Part shown: one piece after another, positions 1 through 10,894 of the stretch | Layout of the letters: every line of letters starts with the position of its first letter | Numbering within the stretch: the first letter of the stretch is position 1 | DNA from: Takakia lepidozioides | Lineage: Eukaryota > Streptophyta > Takakiopsida > Takakiales > Takakiaceae | DNA: 64,000 bases | Direction: 5' to 3' | Assembly: GCA_030704615.1 (NCBI GenBank) | Contig: CM060734.1 | Coordinates: 27,484,042-27,548,041 of the forward strand | Notes under the pieces: generated by a model | Seen by the model: only the letters and a program-made list of their open reading frames with translations | Told to the model about the DNA's origin: nothing | Database searches by the model: none | Position numbers and translations under genes: made by a program

Positions 1-300
1 CCCAAAAGCCTCTAAATGAGGATGATGTACATTAGGGAAAACAGGCCCAGTGTTTAGTATAAATTAGTCCATACCTCTCATTCCTTGATGTTTTTAGTCC
101 ATATAAAAGTGCATTTGGGTAGCTTTCAAAAATGGCACCCCCAATGTGTTTTCCTTTTTGCTATTACTTAGATGTATATGATGTTTTTTTAGTCCATATG
201 GTTTTTCATGTGTAACACTGCAGTCCATAACTTTAAGAGTCCATAACTCTTTCATAGATGATCTTTTTTACAATAAAAAAATTGTAGTATGTATCTACTG
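1..300. other. AT-rich intergenic DNA, no gene seen
   Basis: No coding segment is recognisable. The short word GTCCATA occurs several times (for example near 67, 97, 195, 222 and 238), often next to AT-rich runs, so this may be the edge of an unidentified repeat. Similar GTCCATA-containing DNA recurs near 35790-35900. Confidence 0.4.
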
Positions 301-478
301 TAGTTGACAACCAGCATGTAGCCCAGTGGTAATGGGCACATACCACGTTGGATGTGGTTGTGGGTTCAAACCACGGTCTGGTGTGTCATGAAGGTGTCCA
401 CTTTCCTAGCGGAAGGCAGTAGCCCTTCGAGGTGAAGTGACTCCATAAGTTACGCTTCCTTCGGGAACTTTTTTTTTT
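301..478 (+). repeat. tRNA-derived SINE, forward copy
   Basis: The head looks like a tRNA-type RNA polymerase III promoter. An A-box-like GTAGCCCAGTGGTAATGGGC lies near 318-337 and a B-box-like GTTGTGGGTTCAAACCAC near 357-374, about 38 bases apart. A body of about 100 bases ends in an ATAAGTTACGC motif and a T-run at 470-478, which could be a Pol III terminator. A second copy lies inverted at 545-722, which shows that this is a repeat and not a single tRNA gene. It does not fold as a full tRNA because the anticodon region is not conserved. Confidence 0.7.
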
Positions 479-544
479 CTACTATAGTTACAAATCTTAG
501 ACCGTATAAACTTGTATGAAATATTGAGTTGTGATTTTTTTTTA

Positions 545-722
545 AAGGGTGGACGCGTTGCCGAAACAAGCGTAACTTATGGTGTCACTTGACCCAGAAG
601 AGCTACTGCCTTCCGGTAGGAAGGTGGACACCTTTGTAACAACCAACAGGGTGGTTTGAACCCACAACCACTTGTAAGAGGATATATGCCCTTACCGCTG
701 GGCTACATGTTGGTTGTTTGTT
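545..722 (-). repeat. tRNA-derived SINE, inverted copy
   Basis: Read on the minus strand this matches the element at 301-478. It has the same tRNA-like head (ATGTAGCCCAGCGGTAAGGG, then GTGGTTGTGGGTTCAAACCA), the same GGTGTCCACCTTCC block and the same ATAAGTTACGC end. It differs by scattered substitutions and by a small indel between the A and B boxes. The two copies face each other across about 70 bases, so transcripts through both could form a long hairpin. It abuts the LINE remnant downstream. Confidence 0.7.
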
Positions 723-775
723 GTGATTTTACTATTAAAGGTTACCTCCAGTGCAGAAACTGCCATGTTACGCAG

Positions 776-1404
776 TTTTTGGTCTACCGTAGCCTGCAAC
801 CACCCAACCCCCAAGATATTCCTAACTGGATAGCAACTCTCTCCAAAGTTGGAAGAGATACAAAAAAAGCCGCTTACAATATTATTAAAAAAAAAAAACC
901 ACCGCCAATCACAAAAAAATTGTCTCCTCTTTTAACCAACTTCTCCGCGATCACCCCAAAAAGCTCACAAAACCATCTTTAAACCCGTCCTCAACCCACC
1001 CATCGACCGTCTCAAACACCGGAATGGCCATCTGCTAACCAACCCAACGGACATCAACCAAGAAATATGGTCACAAACATCCTTAACCTACACACCCACA
1101 GTCACAAATTGTTTGCAGATCCCAGTGTCCATACTGTATGTGTAAAGCTAAACACTACCCATGACATGATATAGATGGCTTCTCAATAGACAACATGGGA
1201 TCCCCAACGGATCACATTCTAGACTTATTTACAATCGATCTTTACGAATCATGTCTTAAGAAACTATCTAAATCTAAAGCCCCGAGCCCAGATCTTATAG
1301 CAAATGCCATACTTCAAGCATTGGACCCTCAACTTCAACACTTCATTTTCAAAATTTTCCAGCTATGTTACAAACTAAAACGAATTCCACATTCCTGGAA
1401 GGAG
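776..1404 (+). pseudogene. LINE reverse transcriptase, N-terminal remnant
   Basis: This is a decayed fragment of a non-LTR retrotransposon polyprotein, upstream linker plus start of reverse transcriptase. The segment around 1252-1404 reads as a helix rich in Leu and Lys followed by KAPSPD, the counterpart of the KAPGPD motif that opens LINE reverse transcriptases, then CYKLKRIPHSWKE, the counterpart of the conserved 'iP..Wk' block. The 830-890 region (SKVGRDTKKAA) matches the linker of the LINE at 27.9-28.6 kb on the minus strand, so the two are copies of one family. Several stops and frame changes interrupt it. It ends abruptly where the TIR element at 1402 begins. Confidence 0.65.
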
Positions 1405-1660
1405 GTTTACTATTTCATGAGCAGAAACCATGAGCCATGAGCCATGAGCCGCATGAGCGGTGAGCCGAAGTCTAAGATACGCGGATTTCATGAGCGGACT
1501 CCTCCAAATTTGGAAATGCGGCAGATTAAACAAGTATTAAAATAATAGTTTTTTATTTGACCTTGCCGTTTTTGGACGTTCCAGATCATGTAATGCGGCG
1601 AAGATATGTCGTCAGTAACAAGTCCGCTCATGGTTTTTTAGATCCGCTCATGGAAATAAG
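1402..1660. mobile_element. Small TIR element of the CATGAGC family
   Basis: The left end reads GAGGTTTACTATTTCATGAG and continues into repeated CATGAGC words. The right end reads GCTCATGGAAATAAG, the imperfect inverse. Inside is about 170 bases of non-coding DNA with an AT-rich centre. The left end is shared almost letter for letter with the sequence at 46084, and the core TATTTCATGAGC is shared with ends at 37453, 44560, 27814 and 60080. It therefore looks like a short non-autonomous relative (MITE) of the large elements in this window. It interrupts the LINE remnant. I could not find a convincing target-site duplication. Confidence 0.5.
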
Positions 1661-1834
1661 TGACCGTGCAACGGGAAATCCAGTATACCACTGCAAAAGG
1701 ACGTCGCATACTGGCCTGGTATGTTGAACATAGTGGCAAAGATTGAAAGCAAACGAAAATCATTTGGATGGTCAACCATTCGATCGTGAATTTCGTTTCG
1801 TCTCATATTAGACCGGGTCCCGTTACATGATATG

Positions 1835-2070
1835 CCTTTTGAAGCTCTTTTTGTAGTGTCTCCTGCTTCGTAATGCGGTGTTTCTCCATGTCCACTTTTT
1901 CCAACGTTGATGTTCTCCACCTGGAACAGATCGTCAACCATTCGAGAGGGAGGTGAATGATTCGATCGCCCATTGATGAAGCACCTTCATGGGTGCACTG
2001 CCTTTTGAAGCTCTTTTTGTAGTGTCTCCTGCTTCGTAATGCGGTGCTTCTCTATGTCCTCTTTTTGGTG
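1835..2070. repeat. Partial direct duplication, offset 166 bp
   Basis: A block of about 68 bases starting CCTTTTGAAGCTCTTTTTGT at 1835 is repeated at 2001 with a few changes. The DNA between 1660 and 2208 holds no recognisable gene and separates the TIR element from the truncated end of the chromovirus. Confidence 0.6.
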
Positions 2071-2208
2071 CCACTCTCGATCTGGAAGAGATCTACAAGT
2101 GTATATAAATCCTAAAAAAACCAAATAACCATCAAAATTTGAAGTCTCATTCCCGGACCGCAGCTTCAAATTTTGATGGTTTTTAAAAAAAAATGATTTC
2201 TATACACG

Positions 2209-5200
2209 TTTTGTTGGCATGTGGTGCATGTCTCGACATACTCCTCGGCCTCCTCCCTCAGTTTGGGCCAGAAATACTCTTTCTTCAGGAGTGTCGCGGT
2301 GCGCTTGGTTCCGCCGTGGCCCGCAAGCGGGCCATCATGGCATTCTCTCAAGATCTCTGATCCCTCCCTTCGGCACGTAGAGACGCTTTTGCTTGTACCG
2401 GAGCAGTCCATTGTGCAAGTGGAACTGCGATTTAATCCCCAACCTCAAGTCCCGCATCACGGACTTCGCCATCTCATCCTTCCGATAAGCCTTCCGGAGC
2501 GCCGTCTCGCCTCTGTATACCAACATGAGCTGCTGCTTTCTACTTAAAGCATCGGCCACCACATTGTCCCATCCCGGTTTGTACTGGATATCAACGTCAA
2601 ACACTGCCAAAGTGTCTTGCCACCTAAGTTGTTTTGGGGACAACTTAGACTGTGTGGCAAAATACTTCACTGTGACATTGTCCGTGAACACCTTCACCGG
2701 GTTGGAACCAACATAGTGGCGCCAAAGCTCGCACCACCGCCTTCATTTCTTTCTCGTGCGTAGGCCACCGTTGCTCTACTTCATTCAGTTTCTTACTTTT
2801 GTAAGCCACTGGATGTCCATCCTTCATGAGCACACCCTCAATTGCGAAGTCCGACGCATCTGTATGAATCTCAAATGGACGGTCAAACTCCGGGATTTTC
2901 AGGACTGGAGTTTCCGCCATCCGCTGCTTCAACTCGGCAAAAGCTTGGCCACAAAAGGTGTTCCATACCCATATCTTGGACTTACACAGAAGGTCTGACA
3001 GTGGCCCCGCGATCTTGGCGAAATTTCTCACATACTTTCGGTAATAGGAGGCGAGTCCTAGGAAGGATCGCACTCCCGGGACCGAAGTCGGAGGCTCTTA
3101 GTCCAAGATCGCTCTCACCTTTCTATCATCCATTTTTATCCCATCCTATGTAATCACCTGCCCTAGAAACTCCACTTTTGTGACCCCAAATTCGCACTTT
3201 GAAGCTTTGGCATACAGCTTCTCTTCCCACAATTTTTGGAACACCCTTTCGAGGTGTTCCAGGTGCTCTCTCCTTTGTTTTCGAATACACCAAGATGTCG
3301 TCGATGTACACGATCACAAAGTCATCCAACCACTCCTGGAAAAGGCTGTTCATTAGCATGCTAAAGGTCGCGGGTGCGTTGGTGAGCCCAAAAGGCATCA
3401 CCAAGAACTCATATGAACCATATCTTGTCCTGCACGCGGTCTTCTCCTCATCTCCTTCCGCCACTCGGATTTGATGGTAACCTGAGCGCAAATTGATCCG
3501 GCTGAATTACTTTGCTCCTGCCTTCCGATCGAAGAGGTCGTCGATCCTTGACAAAGGGTACCGGTTTTTTATAGTCACCTTATTCAGAGCCCTGTAATCG
3601 ACACACATCCGCAGCAATCCTTCTTGTCTGCGAATAGCATCGCGGCTCCGTAAGGTGACTTACTCGGCCGGATGTACCCCTTTGACATTAGATCCTTGAG
3701 CTGGGCCTTCAGCTCAACCAACTCTCTGTGGCTCAACCGGTAAGGCACCTTGGCAGGCGGCTCCGATCCCAGTATCACCTCTATCTTGTGGTCAACTGCT
3801 CTTCGCAGTGGCAAGCCACTTGGTAAATCCTCCGGCATCACATCCTGGTATTTCTCTAGGATCCCCTTGATCCAATCTGGGCTAAGCTCCCTATCGACTT
3901 CTCCTTCCACTTGTCTTACGTAAAGTAAAACTGGGGCTCGTGTGGCTCCTCCACTGCCCACTCCTTTGCTATCAGCAGGTTTATTCGCCCTCCCACTCGG
4001 TTGGGCGTTTCCGACACTCGTAAAACTTTGCCACCATTCCCACACGGTAGCGTGACTATTCTCTTGCGGCCATCTATGACCGCTCCGGATTTGCTCAAAA
4101 AGGTCATCCCCAAAATGAGATCCACTCCATCGATCTCGCAAATGGTGAAGTTCTCACGTCCCTCCCAACTCCCGAGCTGAAGAGGGACATTGAACGCCAA
4201 CCTCGTTGCCAGTTGTAGTTCTCCTTTGGTAGAACGCACTTCAATAGAGGCCCCCACATCACTCGTCGGGAGCCCCAGCTTCCGTGCCGTTGCCGGTGTC
4301 ATGAAATAGTGCGACGTTCCTGTGTCCACCAACAACGACACGTTAGTTCTGGAAATTATCCCACTCACGAACATTAACTGACTCCCTTTACGTAAGGGGC
4401 CAGTCTCCTGATACAACTCACAAGAGTAGTTGCCTACCTTGCAAGTCTTGGCGACTACTGCCTCCACCAAGCGACTGATGGAATCTTCGGACAGCTCCGT
4501 GGTTGCCTGAGTCATATTCAATTGTCGGGGTTTCGCGCACTTCTTGGCCATGTGCCCGGGCTCCCTGCAATTAAAGCACACTCCATCAAAGGTCGCCTTC
4601 TGTCCGCCATAAGCCGCCGCACCTGATTTTCCTTTCGAAGCACCAAATGCCGCTTTGACGTGTGAAGGCCCTCCCTTCGATTTCCATGTGCCATTGTCGC
4701 CGCGTGGCCTATCCCACTTCTTTTCTAGTCAGAAGGAGTCACCCTCCTGCCGGGCCTTCTTGTGGTTCAGCTCCGTATGGCCTTGTCTTTCACCCCTAAG
4801 GACATCCGAGAAACATTTAGCCCTTTCAATTGCCTCGTTCAAAGTCTTAGGTGGCTTCTCCTCCAACTTCCGCCTGGCCCATGGGGCCAATCCCGCCACA
4901 AACTTGAAGACCATTTCTGGTTCCGCCATATCCGCGACTTCGAGCAACAACACATTGAAAGCCTAAACATATCCCCGAGTGTCATCCGTTTGCTTCAAAT
5001 TCCTCATCTTGTCCCAGGTGAGCCATGACGCGTTGAGGGGCACAAACTGTCTTTTCATAAGTTCCTTGAATCCACTCCAGCTCAAGGTTTCTAGGTTTGG
5101 ACCTTGGTCATAAAGGCGTTTTTGCCACCATTGTTGAGCATAGCCCCTCAAATAGGTGGGAGCCACTTCCACTCGATCCTCGTCACTCAACTTGGCCGCC

Positions 5201-5598
5201 CGGAAGTACTGCTCCAGCTCCACGAGCCAGGTGTTGAGTGCCTTCCGATTTCAGACGCCCTCGAAGGTGTCGGGTTCCTTAGGCTTCACCTTAAACTTTG
5301 CCTTAGTGGAAGTGGCATTAGCCGCCCTCATCACATCTTTCAACGTCCCGCCAAATTGCGCCAAAAACCCTTCCCAAAAGGCTGCTGGCATGGGAGGCAT
5401 CTGTTGGTCTGGCAGAGCCTCTGGGAAGTCCTCGGGTTCCGACTCCCCAAATTCTTCCCGTTCTTGAGCGGCCTCGCTTTCAGAAGCATAAATCGCCTCT
5501 TCCAATTGTCGCTTCGGTGACACGTCGCCCCCACCGGGCTCACCAGGATCATCATCTTTCGGGCCGTTCCGCTTTCGTTTTGTCTTGCCCGACCCCAT
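2209..5598 (-). pseudogene. Ty3/gypsy chromovirus gag-pol, copy 1 (truncated)
   Basis: Decayed gag-pol of a Ty3/gypsy LTR retrotransposon. From high to low coordinates: Gag from Met at 5598, starting MGSGKTKRKRNG; one CX2CX4HX4C zinc knuckle near 4575-4535 (CFNCREPGHMAKKC); retropepsin with LLVDTGTSH near 4345; reverse transcriptase with YIDDILVYS near 3310-3284; RNase H with EIHTDASDF near 2865; and the HHCC zinc finger of integrase (CTTCQQN) near 2225. The sequence leaves the family at about 2209, so the integrase core, the chromodomain and the 3' LTR are missing. Many stops and frame changes break the ORF. The copy at 39661-44192 shows the same order on the opposite strand. Chromovirus membership is inferred from that copy. 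Confidence 0.9.
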
Positions 5599-5639
5599 GA
5601 TGAGGCCGATCTCAAGGACGATCGCGTACTGAACTCTAG

Positions 5640-5651
5640 GCTCTGATACCA
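5640..5651 (-). promoter_or_regulatory. Primer-binding site, initiator tRNA-Met
   Basis: On the minus strand this reads TGGTATCAGAGC, the standard complement of the 3' end of plant initiator tRNA-Met used to prime reverse transcription. It sits two bases inside the LTR edge at 5654 and fixes the orientation and the LTR boundary. Confidence 0.9.
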
Positions 5652-5653
5652 AG

Positions 5654-6379
5654 TGTCGCGCACCTCACTTCGGTAAGCTCCCCTTCACGTCATAGTTACT
5701 CGCTTTGATGCGCGCGCCTAATTCCCAAACTGGCCGCCGGGCCAACTCGGAGTTTCGGCTGCTCACCGGGACATAATGGTCCCCTTTTGCTCCTTCACAA
5801 GACCCTCGCTCACTTTGGGCCTAGTGGAAATTCCCTTTGGTTGTTGGCAGTCCGGAACAGCTCCCCACACCTTGGTCGCTTTCCGGCTCGCACGCTTACT
5901 CACTAGTTTTTGGTCACCAACGGGCTTGCACCGTTCTTGGGGTTACTACTCCCTATATATACTTCAATGACTGTCCGCGGGGGTTTCACAAACAACACCG
6001 TCCTTTTATGGCGAACCACCACGAAGGCCCTTGACTCCCGGTGATGAGTCGCGGTGAGTCTTGGCCCGACCACCACGGCCCCAATGGACCGTGATGAGTC
6101 CCAAGACTTCCCCACGACTCCCAGCACAAGGTCTCCGCCCCATAGTGAGTCTTATGCCACCCCCACTAAGACCCACTAAGCTACCATCACCCCTCGTGGA
6201 ACCACCCCCACCGCAACCCGGTGTGCGGGGCTCCACCTAGTGAGCGCCTCCGCCTCTTTGAGTGCCTTGGGCACTCAGGGGTGCTTCAGCCCCCGTACCT
6301 ATTGTTGCCACTGCCCCCACCACAGGGGCAACCCCTCTTGTGTCCCGACCCCCTGCCCTCAAGGCAAAGGGCCGCGACA
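5654..6379 (-). mobile_element. 5' LTR of chromovirus copy 1 (726 bp)
   Basis: Read on the minus strand it begins TGTCGCGGCC and ends GCGCGACA, next to the primer-binding site. The outer limit was set by comparison with 38880-39605: the two sequences align up to TGTCGCGGCC and then diverge. Both LTRs are 726 bp. The two ends form the short inverted repeat TGTCGCG/CGCGACA. A TATATATA box lies near 5952 and would serve as promoter. No partner LTR is present at the 3' side. Confidence 0.85.
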
Positions 6380-6985
6380 GCCTTCATTGTTTCGAGGCGT
6401 GTTTTTCAATGTACCCTCCAACTCGGCTATGCGCAGTCTTTGTCATTCCACAAAGTCCTCCAGGGTCCCGATTCGCTGTTTTGTTTCCGCCGGTTGTTCC
6501 TCTAACATTCCAAATACTTGTTACACCGGTGCCTCGGGCATGCCCAGTATCATAGCCTAGGGTGCTGGTGCCTCGCGCACGCCCAGTATCGTAACCAGGG
6601 TTGTTCCGAACGTGTCCGGGATGTACTCCAAATCGTATTGCATCATTGCGTTCCTCCTACTAGCAATTTGCCAATTCACTGGACGCAACAGTATAACCTC
6701 CACGTACAACATGGCTGCCAAGGTGTACGAGATTTGGCCCCCCTTTAAGAGACGTTGACCCCACAATGTGCAATGCACCTCAGTCGTCCCCTTGGGGGGT
6801 GCACTCTTTATAAAATGTGCGTATCACGTGCGTTCGCCGGCTAATAAAAAAAACCCCCTGTATATGGGTCCTGGGATAATTTATACCCCCTCTGTACATA
6901 CTTTTTGAAGATTATAAAACCCTCTCCTATAAATATACCGAAATTTACTTTTTAAAAAACACCCCCCTTCTGTATGTATATTCCC
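6380..6985. other. Flanking DNA with a small tandem duplication, no gene
   Basis: No gene is visible. A block of about 46 bases containing GGTGCCTCGGGCATGCCCAG (6527) is repeated at 6571 with changes. The remainder is AT-rich with C-runs. Confidence 0.35.
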
Positions 6986-6990
6986 CTTTT

Positions 6991-8090
6991 CTCGCCCATT
7001 GCCCTAAACTTTTGCTTTCTTTGCCCTTCCCTGCCCGGACCTTGCACGCACTTCCCCATTATGCAATTTGGGGGAATGATAAGAACAACCTTCCAGAGGG
7101 TATTCTAATATTATTTGGATTAAGCAGTTTTAAACTTGACATGAACAACCTTCCGAAAGGTATCCATCACGCATGACCTAATGGTAGGAACAACCATCAG
7201 TAAGGTATTAAACATATTTGTTTCGATTTTTATGCAAGTTAAAAAATGACACGGAACAATCTTCCGGAGGGTACACCAATATGTTTGGATAGAGCAATTT
7301 TATAATTGAGATGAACAACCTTCCAGCTGGTTTCCATGTGCATGACCTAATGGTAGAAACAACCTTCCGTAAGGTATTAAACAAATTTGTTTGGATTTTA
7401 TGCAAGTTAAAAAATGAGTCACAACAACCTTCCAGAGGGTACTCTAACATTATTTGGATTAAGCAATTTTAAACTTGACATGCACAACCTTCCGAAAGGT
7501 ATCCATTGCGCATGACCTGATGGCAAAAACAACCTTCCGTGAGGTATTACACATATTTGTTTGGATATTATGTAAGTTAAAAAATGATAGAAACAACCTT
7601 CCGGAGGGTATACCAATATGTTTGGATTGAGCATTTTTAAAATTGATATGAACAACCTTACGGGAGGTATCCATCGACATAACTCAGTGACAGAAATAAC
7701 CTTTTGTAAGGTAAAAATATTATTTAGATTCTACTCAATTGAAAAATTGACAAGCACAACCTTCTGGAGGGTATAATAACATTGAGGATTCAAAACTAGG
7801 AACAACCTTTTGGCAGGTACCCATCAAACAAGACTAAATGATAAAAACAACCTTATGTAAGATAAAACAATTTTTTTGGTTTATATTCAATCTGAAAATG
7901 AGCCTTGTTAGAGTTAGCAATTTTAGAGTACCCTCTGGAAGGTTGTTCTTATCATTCCCCCAAATTGCATAATGGTCGTCCCCTTAAAAAAATAAAAAAT
8001 AAATAAAAATAATAATAATGGTGAAGTGCGTTCAAGGTCCGGGCAGGGAAGGGCAAAGGAAAAGCAAAAGTTTAGGGGCAATGGGCGAGC
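6991..8090. mobile_element. Inverted-repeat-bounded element with internal hairpin array
   Basis: The left arm (6991-7110) starts CTCGCCCATTGCCCTAAACT. It is matched in inverse orientation by the right arm (7930-8090), which ends GCAATGGGCGAG. The right arm carries an extra AT-rich stretch of about 40 bases (7985-8025). Both arms run through GGTCCGGGCAGGGAAGGGCA (in one orientation) and the AATTTGGGGGAATGATAAGA block into the first hairpin motif. No transposase is encoded, so this is a non-autonomous element of unknown superfamily. I found no clear target-site duplication. Confidence 0.65.
7086..7850. repeat. Tandem array of CAACCTTCCGGAGGGT hairpin motifs
   Basis: A unit of about 165-170 bp recurs four to five times. 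Each unit contains three copies of an imperfect palindrome of the form CAACCTTCCGGAGGGTAT, separated by AT-rich spacers of 25-45 bases. Spacers in equivalent positions resemble one another (for example ATTATTTGGATTAAGCA at 7112 and 7450). Units degrade toward 7850. Each palindrome could form a short stem of ACCTTCC with GGAGGGT. Confidence 0.75.
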
Positions 8091-8484
8091 CAATTTTGGC
8101 GAGCATGTGTGGCCAGGCGTGTGAAGCCTAGGGAGGTGCGCTGCTGGGGGACCAGGGAGCCAGCGTCATTACCAGTGTCCGGGAAATATTTTGAGTTGAA
8201 CCAGCCAGTGGCCGCTCATTTTCAACACCAACCGGCTAAGTGGGTTGGGGGGTCGACTGCTGCCCCTTAGTGGTAACTTCAGGCGGTCAATTTCCTACAT
8301 ATTGTTTTACAACCGGTAATATTCCTTTTTTTTTTGGGTGTGTTCGGCTATAAATCCGGCCATTGTACATATCAACCGGTTCATTTCCTGCAAATGAAAA
8401 TTAAATTCGGCTGCATACAAATTCAACAAATGAACAACAATAAATAATCGCAACCAATTTTAAGCAATTCAAACAAGTGCAGAA
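8091..8484. other. No gene seen
   Basis: Mixed-composition DNA between the hairpin element and the 3' side of the hAT gene. AACCGG words recur but no ORF or repeat boundary is convincing. Confidence 0.3.
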
Positions 8485-8610
8485 AAGTATCCTTGGCAGG
8501 AGTTGAACCTGTCAATGCCCTCCACCAGTTGGAGGCCAAGGATCGAACCCTTCTAAAATGCAAGGACCTCAACCAAAAGTTGAAGGGCCTTGAATTTTAG
8601 AAGCGTTACC
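8485..8610 (-). repeat. Possible tRNA-derived SINE fragment
   Basis: On the minus strand two B-box-like words occur, GGGTTCGATCCTTGG (near 8531-8545) and GACAGGTTCAACTCCTGC (near 8498-8515), within a sequence containing TTTAGAAGGGTTCGATCC. No clear A box at the right distance was seen, so the assignment to a tRNA-derived repeat is tentative. It lies just beyond the 3' end of the hAT gene. Confidence 0.3.
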
Positions 8611-8637
8611 TATCTAAACAAACAAACAAACATAAAT

Positions 8638-10854
8638 TCAAAACTGCAAATCATCATTCGTACCTTCTGCATATGATGGCCCACCTTCTGGTTGTCCAAC
8701 TATTGGCTGTCCAGCTAAATATAGCTCAGGATGAGAGAACAAATGTCTGAAGTTTGTGGAGTTCTTCCACAAAGATATGGCCTCAATCAAAACAGGTTGA
8801 CATGCCTGCACACTTGGCCCTTCCAAAGCAACACGAAGCACACTTTCCAAGTTCTTTGTTTTCAACTTGTTTCGAAATTTAGTTTTGATTGAGTTTTGAA
8901 CTGAGAATGCCCTCTCACATGCGGCAGTGCTTACACATTGAACTCGAGCAATTTCAGAAAGCACAAACAAGTTTTCATACTTCATCGTTAGAGAAGGGTT
9001 CCAAGTCACCATGCCCCAAAGATCCTTGAAAGTTTTCTCCATCCACTCGGTACTTGCCTGTAGTTTGAAAGCAAAGAACTCTCGTTTCACCGCTGCTATG
9101 TCAACAAGGGCAGGCAATGTCCTTCCTGCAATATGTCTTTCGACACCATAGTGCGCACATAATATTTCCAACTCTACTACACCCCAACTTGCTAACCCCA
9201 CTTGCCTAGTTGGTAGGTTACATGGACTCAATATTTTGAATGCACTTACAACTCCGTTGTCCTCAAATCTGGCATCCAAAGCATTGCAAACAGCCTCTGC
9301 ATAAAGCTTTTGGAAGGTAAGTGCTGCCTCCAAATCACCCCCCATCCTCTCTCGTGTCATTTGTACACCATGAAAATTGGATCCCCTAATCTCAGAGGCT
9401 AGCCGCCTCAAATACCCACCAGGAGGACCAAATTCCGGGATGATGTGATAACCCATTTCCTCATTGAAGGTAGATTGGTTCAAATCCGTGCTATCCTCAA
9501 TGAAAAACATTCGTATTTGTGCAATCTCTGTCTTAACTATGGACCCAATGCTGGTTACATCCACAAACTTCCATTGGAACACACATGAGAGTAGAGATAG
9601 TGCAACATATCAGCCAAAAAATACAAGACATAAATCATTTTGAATGACCTAAGCTTGTTATACAAAAGAGAGGCTGATCCATCATCATTGGCAACCGGCA
9701 CATCTCTAAAATACGTGACAACACTCTCAAGACTATCACAAAGCGATGTCACGGCCTGCCACCTAGATAACCAACGAATCTTGTGAAACCTTTTGAGGCA
9801 CTTCTGAGCATCATTAAGCTCGGTCTGCAAAGCTTGCAAGGTTGCCTTACGCTTAGATGATTTGCGAAAATGACCAGCAAGAGAGTTCAAAAGTGTGTCA
9901 ACCTCATTTGAAATAAGATGACATGCTGATGTCTACGCAATGGACGGCCAACATAAAGGGGTTTACCTTTTGCTTAAGACGAGCAGCCACGCCGGATCGA
10001 GCCCCCACCATGGTTGCTGCCCCATCCGAACCAAACCCCAAAAACTTATCTACATCCAAACCCCACTCTTTCAAACTAGTTAGTAAACACTCATATATCA
10101 TTGCGGCATCCTTCTTGCCATCAATAATCTGAAGTAAACCCAAAAACAGAGTGACTGGCAAACCCTCTTCAACAAAAGAAGCAAAAACAACAAGATGACC
10201 GGTCACTGAAATGTCAGTTGACTCATCTATCATGATTCCATAGTACTTGGAATCCTTCACTCTATCCAACACTTTTTTCTGAACAACACATGAGATACAA
10301 TACAATATATCAGCACACGACTTCTCATCATGGTACAGTTTCTGGGTAATACAAGCTTTGAGAGTAACCAAAAGTTGACACAAACCTGGAAATTTGCTAA
10401 ATGGCAAGGCCTCCAAACCAATGTAGTAAGCAACTTGGAAAAGAGCCAAAACAACATCATCACAAGCTCGATTAGCACTAGCTATGGCTTTCTCCATGGC
10501 TTTCTTACCAGATTGTAGGGCCCAAGAGAACTTACGATGCTCTTCTGACCTAGCATGGTCTTGGAATGAACTCACCTTGACATTGACAGAACCAGCATTT
10601 GCAAAGACTGTCCTCCTTCCTTTCCCTCTACAAACTTTACAAAAAACCCTACCTAGATCATGGTTAAACTCAATCCAATCAAATTGAGTGTACCAAACAT
10701 CTTTCCATGCTTTCTGGGCTGCCTCTACACTATTCGATGGCTTGTCCATACCACTTGAAGATGAGGCAGGGGGGACAGCGGAAGGAGACTCCTCATCACA
10801 ATCACCAGTGCGACCAGCCCTAAATAACATTAGATTCCTTTGGCGCTTGGCCAT
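8638..10854 (-). pseudogene. hAT-superfamily transposase (BED-finger, DUF4371-like)
   Basis: Transposase of the hAT type, the DNA-cutting and joining enzyme of cut-and-paste elements. The likely start is Met at 10854 (MAKRQRNLMLFRAG). A zinc-finger region near 10620-10520 has paired Cys (FCKVCRGKG) and later His (DHARSEEH). The central catalytic region holds MIDESTDIS near 10225, the DUF4371/hAT first acidic motif, and GFGSDGAATMVG near 10035. The C-terminal dimerisation block runs from about 8975 with ERAFSVQNSIKTKFRNKL. Total size, about 740 codons, is near full length for this family. Frame changes near 9900 and 9570 break the reading frame. TIRs and an 8-bp target duplication were not found, so mobility is unproven. 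Confidence 0.85.
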
Positions 10855-10894
10855 AGCCAAGACCTTACAAAATACAAATTTATAGCACGGAAAT

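Noticed and set aside
7086-7850. CRISPR-like array of short repeats with spacers
   Set aside because: Repeats are imperfect, the spacers themselves recur with a 165-170-bp period, no cas genes are present and the genome is eukaryotic. It is a satellite-like array inside a TIR element.
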